From: Micromonospora sp. RP3T
GTDB taxonomy: Bacteria; Actinomycetota; Actinomycetes; Mycobacteriales; Micromonosporaceae
Reading direction: 5' to 3'
Assembly (NCBI RefSeq): GCF_003027925.1
Contig: NZ_PYPS01000014.1
Coordinates: forward strand, 62,001-126,000
DNA: 64,000 bases
Numbering within the stretch: position 1 is the stretch's first letter; the number at the start of each line of letters is the position of its first letter. Below the pieces are notes generated by a model. That model ran no database searches. It was not told where the DNA came from and saw only the letters and a program-made list of their open reading frames with translations. The position numbers were made by a program, and so were the translations under genes. Below, one piece after another: positions 1 through 8,415 of the stretch.

Positions 1-273
1 TACGTGACCAAGCCCGAGCTGGCCGTCGCGCTGTACAAGGCCGAGCCGCGCCCGCCGGCGTTGACCGCCGCCTTCGACCAGGTCAAGGGCGAGGACCCGG
101 ACCTGGCGAAGTTCTCCGAGGCCGGCAAGAACGGCCAGGTTCTCCCGGCGATCCCGGCCATGGCCGCGATCTGGGACCCGTTCGGCAAGGCCGAGGCCGC
201 CGTCATCGGTGGCGCCGACCCGGCCAAGACGATCACGGCCGCTGGCAAGACCATCCAGGGTCAGATCAAGTAA
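1..273 (+). CDS. malE: Maltose/maltodextrin-binding protein, C-terminal end (partial)
   Basis: Only the last 90 codons are inside the window and the frame is open at the left edge. The segment GQVLPAIPAMAAIWDPFGKA followed by paired alanine-rich helices resembles the C-terminal lobe of MalE-type periplasmic or lipoprotein sugar binders (E. coli MalE has a similar NIPQMSAFW stretch). The protein would capture maltodextrin outside the membrane and deliver it to the permeases encoded next. Its stop codon overlaps the malF start (TAATG), so the genes are translationally coupled. The family call rests on this short end plus the two downstream genes. Confidence 0.85.
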   Translation, partial: YVTKPELAVALYKAEPRPPALTAAFDQVKGEDPDLAKFSEAGKNGQVLPAIPAMAAIWDPFGKAEAAVIGGADPAKTITAAGKTIQGQIK

Positions 274-1907
274 TGAGCGCGCCGCTGTCCGGCCCGGGGT
301 CCGCCACGCGGACCCCGGGCCGGGAGCCCGCTCGCCCCGGGCTCCCGCGTACCGCGCGGCACCACGCGCCGATCACCGCGACCGGCCTCGTCGTCAAGGT
401 GGTCCTGCTCGGCCTGGTGGCCGGGATCGCGCTCTGGGCGGCGTTCCCGCTCATCGAGGCCGGGCACTGGATCGGGCTCGGCGTCCTGGTGGCCACCACC
501 GCCGCCCTGTTCTACCTCTACCTGGGTCGCCGGCACATCCCGGCCAAGTACCTGGTCCCCGGCACGCTCTTCCTGATCGCGTTCCAGGTGCTGCCGGTGC
601 TCCTCACCGCGAGTACCGCGTTCTCGAACTTCGGCGACGGCCACCGCGGCAGCAAGGACGACGCGGTCGTCGCCATCCAGACCTCCTCGGTGAAGCAGGT
701 GCCCGGCTCGACCGAGTACGCGCTCACCATCGCCACCAAGGGCGACCCGGCGACCGGCCCGCTGACCTTCCTGCTCAGCGACCCGAAGACCAAGGAGGTC
801 TTCGCGGGCGACGCGGGCGGGCTGCGCCAGCTCGACGCCGGCGCCGTCACCGTCAGCAGCCTCAGCGGCAAGATCACCGCCGCGGACGGCTACACCGTGC
901 TGAACATCGGGCAGGCCAGCAGCCGCAGCGACGCGGTCACCGCGCTGATCGTGCCGACCGACGACGGCGCCATCCGCTCCAACGGCCTCACCCGGGCCTA
1001 CGAGGGCAAGGCAGCCCGGGCGTACGACGCCGGCTGCGACTGCATCAGAGACAGCGAGAGCGGCAAGACCTGGACCGCCGACGAGAAGGTCGGCTCCTTC
1101 GTCGCCGCCGACGGCGAGCGGCTCAGCCAGGGCTGGAAGGTGAACGTCGGGCTGAAGAACGTCGGCGCGGTGCTCACCGACCCGAACATCTCCGGCCCGT
1201 TCTTCGGCACGCTGGCCTGGAACTTCGCGTTCGCGATCGGCTCCACCGGGTTCACCTTCCTGCTCGGCATGGCCATCGCGCTCGCGCTGCACTCGCCCCG
1301 GATGCGCGGCACCAACCTCTACCGGATGCTGCTGATCCTCCCGTACGCCATGCCGTCGTTCGCGATGCTGCTGGTCTGGCGGGACATGTTCAACACCGAC
1401 TTCGGCCTGCTCAACAACCTGTTCGGGCTGGACGTCGACTGGTTCGGCGGCGCCTGGTCGGCCCGGGTCGCGGTGCTGCTGGTGCAGCTCTGGCTCGGCT
1501 ACCCGTACATGTTCCTGGTGGCCACCGGCGCGCTCCAGGCCATCCCGCGGGAGCTGACGGAGGCCACCTCGGTCGACGGGGCCAGCCCGTGGCAGTCGTT
1601 CCGGGCGGTCACCCTGCCGCTGCTGCTGGTGGCGCTCTCGCCGCTGCTGATCGCGTCGTTCGCGTACAACTTCAACAACGTCAACGCGATCCTGTTCACC
1701 ACCGAGGGCGGGCCGTTCGCGCCGGACAACCCGCGCAACGGCGCCACCGACCTGCTGATCACCTACACGTACCGGCTGGCGTTCGGCGCCCAGGGCGCCG
1801 AGTACGGCCTGGCCGCCACCGTCTCGATCTTCATCTTCGCGATCGTGGCGACCGTCTCGGCGATCAGCTTCCGGCGCACCCGCAAGCAGGAGGAGGTGTA
1901 CTCGTGA
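273..1907 (+). CDS. malF: Maltodextrin ABC transporter permease MalF
   Basis: Inner-membrane permease of a maltose/maltodextrin importer, 544 residues. Three hydrophobic segments lie at about residues 37-115, followed by a large polar region (about 116-308) matching the extracytoplasmic P2 loop of enterobacterial MalF. The core permease segments follow, with an EAA coupling loop (ELTEATSVDGAS, about residue 426) that docks on the ATPase. Many actinobacterial MalF proteins are about 300 residues and lack this loop, so this is the long form. The ATG overlaps the malE stop and the stop overlaps the malG start. No ATPase gene is present nearby; a shared MsiK-type ATPase elsewhere is my inference. 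Confidence 0.93.
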   Translation: MSAPLSGPGSATRTPGREPARPGLPRTARHHAPITATGLVVKVVLLGLVAGIALWAAFPLIEAGHWIGLGVLVATTAALFYLYLGRRHIPAKYLVPGTLFLIAFQVLPVLLTASTAFSNFGDGHRGSKDDAVVAIQTSSVKQVPGSTEYALTIATKGDPATGPLTFLLSDPKTKEVFAGDAGGLRQLDAGAVTVSSLSGKITAADGYTVLNIGQASSRSDAVTALIVPTDDGAIRSNGLTRAYEGKAARAYDAGCDCIRDSESGKTWTADEKVGSFVAADGERLSQGWKVNVGLKNVGAVLTDPNISGPFFGTLAWNFAFAIGSTGFTFLLGMAIALALHSPRMRGTNLYRMLLILPYAMPSFAMLLVWRDMFNTDFGLLNNLFGLDVDWFGGAWSARVAVLLVQLWLGYPYMFLVATGALQAIPRELTEATSVDGASPWQSFRAVTLPLLLVALSPLLIASFAYNFNNVNAILFTTEGGPFAPDNPRNGATDLLITYTYRLAFGAQGAEYGLAATVSIFIFAIVATVSAISFRRTRKQEEVYS

Positions 1908-2788
1908 CCAGCATCGCGCAAACACCGGCCGCCCGTCGGTCGCGCGGCCGGTGGTTCGCCCAGGTGGGCTGGCGGCATCTGGTCGGGGTGCTGGCGGTGC
2001 TGTTCAGCCTCTTCCCGATCATGTTCGTGATCTCCGCGGCGCTCAACCCGCTCGGCACGCTCTCCTCGACCGAGCTGCTGCCGACCGGGGCGTCGCTGGA
2101 GAACTTCACCAACCTGTTCGACCGGACCGCGTTCGGCCACTGGTTCCTCAACTCGCTGCTGCTGGCGGGCGTGGCCAGCTTCGCGTCGATCTTCCTGTCG
2201 GCGCTGGCCGCGTACGCGTTCTCCCGGATGCGGTTCGCCGGGCGGCGGATCGGTCTGCTCACGCTGCTGCTGATCCAGATGTTCCCGCAGTTCCTGGCGA
2301 TCGTGGCGATCTTCCTGATCTTCACCACGATCACCGACCTGTACCCGTCGATCGGCTTCAACACCCCGTGGGGCCTGTTCCTGCTCTACATGGGTGGCGC
2401 GCTGGGCGCGAACACCTGGCTGATGAAGGGCTTCTTCGACACGCTGCCGAAGGAGTTGGACGAGTCGGCGACCATGGACGGCGCGTCGCACGTGCAGGTC
2501 TTCTTCCGGATCATGCTGCCGCTGGTGGCGCCGATCCTGGCGGTGACCGGCCTGCTCGCGTTCATCGGGTCGATCAACGAGTTCATCATCGCCAACGTGT
2601 TCCTCACCAACACCGAGTCGAAGACGCTCGCGGTCGGCATGTTCGGCCTGGTCGCGGGCGAACGCAACAACAACTTCGGGATGTTCGCGGCGGGCACGCT
2701 GCTCACCGCGATCCCCACCGTGCTGGTGTTCCAACTCCTCCAGCGCTACATCGTCTCCGGCCTCACCTCCGGAGCGGTCAAAGGCTGA
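1904..2788 (+). CDS. malG: Maltodextrin ABC transporter permease MalG
   Basis: Second permease of the maltodextrin importer, 294 residues. The GTG start at 1904 overlaps the malF stop (GTGA), giving translational coupling. Six hydrophobic segments are visible, and the EAA loop ELDESATMDGASHVQVFF lies near residue 183. The C-terminus contains GLTSGAVKG, close to the GLTAGGVKG ending common in MalG. The permease pairs with MalF to form the channel. The operon continues to a GH13 enzyme 140 bases downstream, which fits uptake followed by intracellular hydrolysis. Confidence 0.94.
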   Translation: MTSIAQTPAARRSRGRWFAQVGWRHLVGVLAVLFSLFPIMFVISAALNPLGTLSSTELLPTGASLENFTNLFDRTAFGHWFLNSLLLAGVASFASIFLSALAAYAFSRMRFAGRRIGLLTLLLIQMFPQFLAIVAIFLIFTTITDLYPSIGFNTPWGLFLLYMGGALGANTWLMKGFFDTLPKELDESATMDGASHVQVFFRIMLPLVAPILAVTGLLAFIGSINEFIIANVFLTNTESKTLAVGMFGLVAGERNNNFGMFAAGTLLTAIPTVLVFQLLQRYIVSGLTSGAVKG

Positions 2789-2859
2789 GCCTCCTCGGCT
2801 CACGCTGCGGCAAGGGCGTCGTGTCGGCGTACACCGGAGCGGTTTGGCGGGCGGACCGT

Positions 2860-2881
2860 CGCGGTCGGGTGACCGACCGCG
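2860..2881. promoter_or_regulatory. Small inverted repeat upstream of the GH13 gene
   Basis: CGCGGTCG and CGACCGCG form an 8-bp inverted repeat around a 6-base spacer in the 140-base gap between malG and the amylase-family gene. It could be an operator, since LacI-type maltose regulators bind palindromes of this size, or a weak processing hairpin. No regulator gene is adjacent in the window, so the role is a guess. Confidence 0.3.
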
Positions 2882-2928
2882 GCGGGTGCCCGCCCACTCC
2901 CTGTCGGTACGACGCGAAAGGCCGCGGC

Positions 2929-4728
2929 ATGTCCCTTCCACCGCACCACGACGGCTCCGCCACCTACGTCCCGGAGCAGGAGCCCGCGCTCGGGCAGACC
3001 GTCCCCGTCTTCGTCCGGGTGCCGGCCGGCGCCGGCGTCGACCAGGTGCACGTGCGCACCACCGGCGACGGCGAGCCGCACTTCGCCGAGGCGGTGGTCG
3101 ACCGCGCCACGGACGGTGACGTGTGGTGGCGGGCCGACGTCGAGGTCCGCAACCCGGTCAGCAACTACCGTTTCCTGCTCGACGGCACGGCCGGCGCCCG
3201 CTGGCTCAACGCGGCCGGCACCGCCGACCACGACGTGCCGGACCACGGCGACTTCAAGCTGGTCAGCTACGCGCCGCCGCCGGCGTGGGCCCGGGACGCG
3301 GTGATCTACCAGATCTTCCCGGACCGGTTCGCCCGCTCGGCCGCGGCGGACGGGCGCACCGCGCCCGACTGGGCCGTCCCGTGCGACTGGGACACGCCGG
3401 TCATCGGGCGCGGTCCGGAGACGCCCCGCCAGTTCTACGGCGGCGACCTGGACGGCATCACCGAGCGCCTCGACCACCTGGACCGGCTCGGCGTCAACAC
3501 GGTCTACCTCACCCCGATCTTCCCGGCCCGCTCCAACCACCGGTACGACGCGTCCAGCTTCGACACCGTCGACCCGCTGCTCGGCGGCGACGCGGCGCTG
3601 GTCCGGCTCGCCGACGCGGTACGCGCCCGGGGCTGGCGACTGCTCGGCGACATCACCAGCAACCACACCGGTGACGCGCACCGCTGGTTCACCGCCGCGG
3701 TCTCGGACGTCAACGCGTTGGAGCGGGACCTGTACTACTTCGACCTCCCGGGACAGGACTACGAGTCGTGGAACGGGGTGAAGTCGCTGCCGAAGCTCAA
3801 CTGGGGCAGCGCCGAACTGCGCCGCCGGTTCGCCACCGCCGAGGACTCGCTGCTGCGCCGCTGGCTGCGTCCGCCGTACGGGCTGGACGGCTGGCGGGTG
3901 GACGTGGCGAACATGACCGGCCGGCGCGGCGCCGACGCGTACACCCACGAGGTGGCGCGACTGCTGCGCGAGGTGGTCGCCGAGACCCGCCCGGACGCGT
4001 TGCTGCTCGCCGAGCACGGCCACGACCACACCGGCGACCTGGACCGCGACGGCTGGCACGGCACGATGAACTACGTCGGGTTCACCGACCCGGTGTGGTC
4101 CTGGTTGCGCGCGGGGGACGGCCCGGTGCCGAACTTCCTCGGCACGCCAGGCGGGGTCCGGCGGCGGGACGCGGACGCGGTGCTGGCCACCATGAACGCC
4201 TACCGGTCGTTGGTCTCGTGGCGGTCGTACACGCACTCGTGGCAGCTCCTCGGCTCGCACGACTCGGCCCGGATCCGCACCGTGGTGGGCGACGCGGCCC
4301 GGCAGGAGGTCGCGGCCGGGCTGCTCGCCACCATGCCGGGGACCCCTGTCGTCTTCGCCGGTGACGAGCTGGGCCTGACCGGCACGAACGGGGAGGGCTC
4401 GCGTACCCCGATGCCGTGGCACCGGCCGGAGAGCTGGGACCGGCGCACGTTCGACGCGTACCGGTCGCTGCTGGCGCTGCGCCGCGCCGAGCCGGCGCTG
4501 CGGCACGGCGGCCTGCGGTGGGTGCACGCCGACGCGGACACGCTGGTCTTCCTGCGCGAGGCCCCGACCGGAGGCGTGCTGGCCCTGGCCCGCCGGGCCC
4601 CCGGCACCCCGCTGCGCCTGACCGGCCTGCCGGCCGCCGAGAACATCTACGGCGGCGCCCCGGCGCTGCCCCCCGGCACCGCCACCCTCCCCGCGGACGG
4701 CCCCACCTTCCAGCTCTGGAGGTGGTGA
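2929..4728 (+). CDS. GH13 alpha-amylase-family glucanohydrolase (neopullulanase/maltodextrin glucosidase type)
   Basis: A 599-residue GH13 enzyme expected to hydrolyse alpha-1,4-glucans. An N-terminal beta-rich domain (about 1-110) of the kind found in neopullulanase and MalZ enzymes precedes the catalytic barrel. The four GH13 regions are visible: DITSNH (about 241-246), GLDGWRVDVAN with nucleophile Asp325, LLLAEHG with acid/base Glu362, and GSHD with Asp445. There is no signal peptide, so it should be cytoplasmic and act on dextrins brought in by MalEFG. ATG 2929 is chosen because the N-terminal domain starts there; the frame is open far upstream but through malG in another frame. Confidence 0.93.
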   Translation: MSLPPHHDGSATYVPEQEPALGQTVPVFVRVPAGAGVDQVHVRTTGDGEPHFAEAVVDRATDGDVWWRADVEVRNPVSNYRFLLDGTAGARWLNAAGTADHDVPDHGDFKLVSYAPPPAWARDAVIYQIFPDRFARSAAADGRTAPDWAVPCDWDTPVIGRGPETPRQFYGGDLDGITERLDHLDRLGVNTVYLTPIFPARSNHRYDASSFDTVDPLLGGDAALVRLADAVRARGWRLLGDITSNHTGDAHRWFTAAVSDVNALERDLYYFDLPGQDYESWNGVKSLPKLNWGSAELRRRFATAEDSLLRRWLRPPYGLDGWRVDVANMTGRRGADAYTHEVARLLREVVAETRPDALLLAEHGHDHTGDLDRDGWHGTMNYVGFTDPVWSWLRAGDGPVPNFLGTPGGVRRRDADAVLATMNAYRSLVSWRSYTHSWQLLGSHDSARIRTVVGDAARQEVAAGLLATMPGTPVVFAGDELGLTGTNGEGSRTPMPWHRPESWDRRTFDAYRSLLALRRAEPALRHGGLRWVHADADTLVFLREAPTGGVLALARRAPGTPLRLTGLPAAENIYGGAPALPPGTATLPADGPTFQLWRW

Positions 4729-4729
4729 A

Positions 4730-4777
4730 AGGAGGGGCCCCCGGTTAACGCTTTCTGCATAACCGGGGGCCCCTCCT
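4730..4777. terminator. Perfect 18-bp palindrome, bidirectional terminator and repeat-family member
   Basis: Arms 4730-4747 and 4760-4777 are perfect reverse complements around a 12-base loop, directly after the GH13 stop codon and 6 bases before the convergent tetR stop. It probably ends both transcripts. There is no T-tract, as is usual in this GC range. The GGGGCCCC core and the TTAACGC after the left arm recur at 42962-43043, so this is also a dispersed repeat. Confidence 0.85.
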
Positions 4778-4783
4778 AACACC

Positions 4784-5371
4784 TCAGCGGAGCAGGGACC
4801 GGGCGCCGGTCAGGTAGGTGGCGCGGTCGGGGGAGCCGGTGAGGATGCGCTGGGTGAAGTACCCCGGCACCAGGCCGAACAGGGCCGCGCCGACCGCGTC
4901 GGGGTCGGCCTCGGGGGGCAGCTCGCCGGCGTCGCGCGCCCGCCGGGCGGCGGTCACGAAGTGGCCGCGCAACCGGGTGTACGTGGCGGCGACGAACTCG
5001 GCCAGCACCGGATCCCGTTGTGCCTCGCTCCACACCTGCAACGCCAGGGGCAGCACCCCGTCCGGGCCGAGCTGGCCGTCGACGAAGGCCAGGGCACGCT
5101 CCAGCACCCCGGTCAGCGGCAGCGGCGGGTCGGCGGTGGACAGGTCGGCGAAGTTCTCGTCGGCGGTGCCGACGACCGCCTGGGCGATGGCCGTGATCAG
5201 GTCGTTCTTGCTGGGGAAGTAGCGGTAGACGGCGCCGACCGAGAGCCCGGCCTCCCGGATCACGTCCTGCATCGAGGTCTGGTGGAAGCCGTCGCGCAGG
5301 AAGCAGCGCCGGGCCGCGTCGAGGATCTGCTGGCGGCGGGCGGCGAGGTGCTGTTCGGAGACGCGTGGCAC
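4784..5371 (-). CDS. TetR/AcrR-family transcriptional regulator
   Basis: A 195-residue one-component repressor. The N-terminal helix-turn-helix is clear: QQILDAARRCF, then TSMQDVIREAGLSVGAVYRYF near residues 25-50. The remainder is a helical ligand-binding domain. I chose GTG 5371, giving VPRVSEQHLAARR, the usual beginning of this subfamily; an in-frame ATG three codons upstream (5380) is the alternative. The gene is divergent from the membrane protein at 5471. Two copies of one palindromic operator lie between them, each next to one gene, so repression of both itself and its neighbour is likely. The effector is not predictable from sequence. Confidence 0.93.
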   Translation of the reverse strand: MPRVSEQHLAARRQQILDAARRCFLRDGFHQTSMQDVIREAGLSVGAVYRYFPSKNDLITAIAQAVVGTADENFADLSTADPPLPLTGVLERALAFVDGQLGPDGVLPLALQVWSEAQRDPVLAEFVAATYTRLRGHFVTAARRARDAGELPPEADPDAVGAALFGLVPGYFTQRILTGSPDRATYLTGARSLLR

Positions 5372-5385
5372 GACACACATTCTAA

Positions 5386-5399
5386 AGCGAACGTTCGTT
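5386..5399. promoter_or_regulatory. TetR operator O1
   Basis: AGCGAACGTTCGTT: half-sites MACGAA-like and TTCGTT around a 2-base centre, 15 bases upstream of the tetR start. It matches O2 in 12 of 14 positions. Its location suggests autoregulation. Confidence 0.7.
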
Positions 5400-5442
5400 C
5401 TTGACGAACGCGTCGATGGCGGCGCACGCTCAGGTTCAAGAG

Positions 5443-5456
5443 AACGAACATTCGTT
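5443..5456. promoter_or_regulatory. TetR operator O2
   Basis: AACGAACATTCGTT is a perfect 6-bp inverted repeat (AACGAA / TTCGTT) around CA, 14 bases before the start of the divergent membrane-protein gene and just ahead of its AAGGAGG ribosome site. Centre-to-centre distance to O1 is 57 bases. A bound repressor here would block transcription of the target gene. Confidence 0.75.
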
Positions 5457-5470
5457 TTAAGGAGGCGACG

Positions 5471-6460
5471 ATGCTCCGCTCCCGCTCGCCCTGGGCCCTC
5501 ACCGCGCTGCTGGTCGGCGTGGCGGTGGTGGTGCAGGTGCTGCTCGTACCGCTGTTCGCGGCCCCTGCCGCGCACCTCGCGCCGCGCGACCTGCCGGTGG
5601 CCGTGGCCGGGCCGCCGCCGGCCGTCGCCGAGCTGACCGCCCGGCTGACCGCCGCCCGCCCCGGCGGCTTCACGGTGACCGCGCTGCCGGACGCGGCGGC
5701 GGCCGACCGGGCGCTACGCGACCGGGAGGTCTACGCCGCGTTCGTGGCCGGCCCGGACGGCGTCGCCCTGCACACCGCGCCGGCCGCCGGCCCGACCGTG
5801 GCGGCCCTGCTCACCGAGGCCGCCGGCCAGCTCTCCGCCGGCCGCCCGGTGCCGGTGACGACGGTCGTGCCGACCGACCCGGACGACCCGCGCGGGGCCG
5901 GGTTCGCCGCCGGGTTCCTGCCGTTGGCGCTCACCGGCATGCTGGTCGGCGCGCTGCTCACGCTGCTGGTGGTCGGCCGGCGCGCGCGGCTGGCCGGCCT
6001 GCTCGGGTACGCGGCGCTCGCCGGCGCGGCCGGTGTCACGGTGCTGCACGGCTGGCTCGGTCTGCTCGACGGCGACCCGTGGCGGGAGGCGGCCGCGATC
6101 GGTCTCTTCTCGCTCGCCGCCGCCGCCACGGTGGCGGGTCTCGGCGCGCTGCTCGGCCGCGCCGGCCTCGGCCTCGGGGCGCTGCTCGTCTTCCTGGTCG
6201 GCAACCCGCTCTCCGCGGTCGCCGCCGCGCCCGAGCTGCTGCCGCAACCGTGGGGGACGGTCGGGCAGTTCCTGCCGGTCGGCGCGGGCGGCACGCTGCT
6301 GCGCTCGGCGGCGTTCTTCGACGGCGCGGGCGCCGGCCGGCCGCTGGCGGTGCTGATCGGGTACGCGCTGGTGGGGCTGGTGCTGGTGCTGGCCGGTCGG
6401 CGGGCCGAGGTCGCCGGGGAGGTGCCGGCGGCACCCGAGCCGGCCCAGGTCACGGTATGA
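5471..6460 (+). CDS. Membrane protein, YhgE/Pip or ABC-2 permease-like
   Basis: A 329-residue membrane protein. One N-terminal transmembrane helix (about 9-31) is followed by an outward-facing domain of about 110 residues and then six hydrophobic segments from about 150 to 310. This order resembles the YhgE/Pip and ABC-2-type exporter permeases commonly controlled by a divergent TetR. There is no ATPase partner next to it. A strong AAGGAGG site precedes ATG 5471, and operator O2 overlaps the promoter zone. Export of a toxic or lipid-like compound is an inference from context only. Confidence 0.75.
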   Translation: MLRSRSPWALTALLVGVAVVVQVLLVPLFAAPAAHLAPRDLPVAVAGPPPAVAELTARLTAARPGGFTVTALPDAAAADRALRDREVYAAFVAGPDGVALHTAPAAGPTVAALLTEAAGQLSAGRPVPVTTVVPTDPDDPRGAGFAAGFLPLALTGMLVGALLTLLVVGRRARLAGLLGYAALAGAAGVTVLHGWLGLLDGDPWREAAAIGLFSLAAAATVAGLGALLGRAGLGLGALLVFLVGNPLSAVAAAPELLPQPWGTVGQFLPVGAGGTLLRSAAFFDGAGAGRPLAVLIGYALVGLVLVLAGRRAEVAGEVPAAPEPAQVTV

Positions 6461-6517
6461 CGGCAGCTCGGCGGGGTGACTACTACGCAGTGTCGTTGAT
6501 GGGGGAGGATGGCCGGC

Positions 6518-6859
6518 GTGGAAGCTCTTCGACTGATCCTTCTCTACGTCCATCTGATCGGCTTCGCGCTGCTGCTCGGCGGCGGGATCGCCCAGTACGT
6601 CAGCGGCCGGCTGCGGATCAACGCGGCAATGCTGTGGGGGGCGGTGATCCAGATCCTGACCGGTCTCGGGCTCTCCGCGCCGCTGCGCGACGGCGACGAG
6701 CCGGCCCCGGCGAAGCTTGTTACCAAGTTGGTGCTCGCGCTGCTCATCTTCGTCATGGTCTTCTTCTCCCGTAAGCGGGAGTCCGTGAACCGGGGGCACT
6801 TCCTCGCGATCATCGGGTTGACGCTGCTCAACGCGGCGGTCGCGGTGTTCTGGCGGTAG
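6518..6859 (+). CDS. Small four-helix membrane protein, unknown function
   Basis: About 113 residues with four hydrophobic segments (roughly 2-22, 35-50, 65-80 and 92-110 from the GTG). I prefer GTG 6518 because GGGGGAGG at 6501-6508 sits about 9 bases before it, whereas the ATG at 6509 directly abuts that site. An N-terminal LLYVHLIGFALLLGGG motif recalls the small integral membrane proteins often called hypothetical in Micromonospora. It follows the permease on the same strand with a 57-base gap and might be cotranscribed. No catalytic residues are evident. Confidence 0.75.
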   Translation: MEALRLILLYVHLIGFALLLGGGIAQYVSGRLRINAAMLWGAVIQILTGLGLSAPLRDGDEPAPAKLVTKLVLALLIFVMVFFSRKRESVNRGHFLAIIGLTLLNAAVAVFWR

Positions 6860-6951
6860 TCCACCAGGACCGGGAGCGGCCCCGGAAACGGACGTTCGGG
6901 ACACGCCCGTGCACCCCTACCGGCCCCAGAAGTGATCTGCCCCACCCAAGG

Positions 6952-6967
6952 GTTACACCGGGGTAAC
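6952..6967. promoter_or_regulatory. Possible operator upstream of the nucleoside-binding lipoprotein
   Basis: GTTAC and GTAAC form an inverted repeat with a 6-base spacer, 150 bases upstream of the BMP lipoprotein gene, inside a 258-base gene-free stretch. Nothing else in that stretch is recognisable apart from GC-rich sequence and a good ribosome site at its end. Low confidence. Confidence 0.25.
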
Positions 6968-7117
6968 GGACGCTCAACAGTCGTGCACGATTGTCGGCCG
7001 GTGGGTGGGCGCGGGCGTACGCTCCCGTCCGTAACGTGGGACGCCGGCGGCATACCGCAGGCCGGCGCAAGGGCATGCGTACCGCGCACGACGCGGGCGC
7101 AATGGGAAGGAGACGTC

Positions 7118-8209
7118 TTGCGCTCTGTGCGTGGGATGCGGATCGCCTCCGCCTTCGTGGCGGGTGGCCTCGTGCTGGGCGCCGCCGCGTGTGGTGAGGC
7201 TCCGGACGACAGCAACGACAACGCCGGCGGCAACGGCGGCAAGAAGTACAGCGCCTGCATGGTGACCGACGTCGGCGGCATCGATGACAAGTCCTTCAAC
7301 ACCTCCGCCTGGAAGGGCCTTCAGGAGGCGCAGAAGGAGAACGACAACATCGAGATCAAGAACGTCCAGTCGAAGGCCGAGGCGGACTACGAGGTCAACC
7401 TCACCGGGTTCGTCAACCAGAAGTGCGACTTCATCCTGGCCGTCGGTGGCCTGATGTCGGACGCCACCAAGAAGGCCGCCGCCGCGAACCCGAACCAGCA
7501 GTTCGCGATCGTGGACGCCAACCCGGGCGTGGCCAACGTCTACCCGATGCAGTTCGACACCGCCCAGGCCGCCTTCCAGGCCGGCTACCTGGCCGCCGGG
7601 ATGAGCAAGAGCGGCAAGGTGGGCACCTACGGCGGCCTGCCGATCCCGCCGGTCACCATCTTCATGGACGGCTTCGCCGACGGCGTGGCGTACTACAACA
7701 AGGCCAAGAGCAAGAACGTCCAGGTGCTGGGCTGGGACAAGGCCACCCAGAAGGGTTCCTTCACCAACGACTTCGTCAAGCAGGACGAGGGCAAGAAGGT
7801 CTCCGACGCGCTGGTCGCCCAGGGCGCCGACATCATCATGCCGGTCGCCGGCGGCGCCGGCCTCGGCACCACCGCCGCGGCCAAGGCCTCGGGCGGCAAG
7901 TACTCGGTCGTCTGGGTGGACGTCGACGGCTGCGAGAGCACCCCGGACTGCTCGGCGATCGTGACCACGGTCGTCAAGAACATCCCGGGGGCCGTCAAGG
8001 AGGCCGTGGTGAAGGCCGCCGGTGGCGAGAAGCTCCAGGCGCAGCCCGGCTTCGTCGGCACGCTGGCCAACTCCGGCGTCTCGATCGCGCCGTACCACGA
8101 CTTCGACAGCAAGGTCCCGGCGGACCTCAAGGCCGAGGTCGACAAGATCAAGGCGGACATCGCCGCCGGCACCGTCACTGTCACCTCGAAGGCCCAGCCG
8201 ACCAAGTGA
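7118..8209 (+). CDS. BMP-family nucleoside-binding lipoprotein
   Basis: Substrate-binding component of a nucleoside ABC importer (BmpA/PnrA family), 363 residues. A lipoprotein signal peptide ends in GAAAC with the lipidated Cys at residue 25, followed by an Asp/Asn/Gly-rich linker. The mature part has the hallmark DVGGIDDKSFN motif near its start and the later MPVAGGAGLG and VWVDVDGCE segments of BMP proteins. TTG 7118 is chosen for its GAAGGAG site 5 bases upstream; an ATG six codons later is the alternative. The next three genes encode the ATPase and two permeases, and salvage enzymes follow, which supports nucleoside uptake. Confidence 0.92.
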   Translation: MRSVRGMRIASAFVAGGLVLGAAACGEAPDDSNDNAGGNGGKKYSACMVTDVGGIDDKSFNTSAWKGLQEAQKENDNIEIKNVQSKAEADYEVNLTGFVNQKCDFILAVGGLMSDATKKAAAANPNQQFAIVDANPGVANVYPMQFDTAQAAFQAGYLAAGMSKSGKVGTYGGLPIPPVTIFMDGFADGVAYYNKAKSKNVQVLGWDKATQKGSFTNDFVKQDEGKKVSDALVAQGADIIMPVAGGAGLGTTAAAKASGGKYSVVWVDVDGCESTPDCSAIVTTVVKNIPGAVKEAVVKAAGGEKLQAQPGFVGTLANSGVSIAPYHDFDSKVPADLKAEVDKIKADIAAGTVTVTSKAQPTK

Positions 8210-8214
8210 CCGCT

Positions 8215-8257
8215 CCGCCGGCCGCCGCGGTGAGATCATCGGCAGCGGGGCCGGCGG
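8215..8257 (+). terminator. Intercistronic hairpin between binding protein and ATPase
   Basis: A 9-bp stem (8215-8223 with 8249-8257) begins 5 bases after the lipoprotein stop. Partial terminators or mRNA-stabilising hairpins in this position are common in ABC operons and keep the binding protein more abundant than the membrane parts. A TACGCT box at 8380-8385 could give the ATPase gene its own promoter. Confidence 0.5.
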
Positions 8258-8415
8258 GCACCAGGTAGCACGATCCGGCCGTCCCGGGCGTACGGGGTCC
8301 GAACCCCGCGCCCCCGGGGCGGCCGGTCACCTTCATCCCCCATTCCCCCACCCGGCGCGGTGGCGGCGCGGCAAGTCGCTACGCTGCACCATCGCTCGCA
8401 CTCCAGGAGGTTGCG

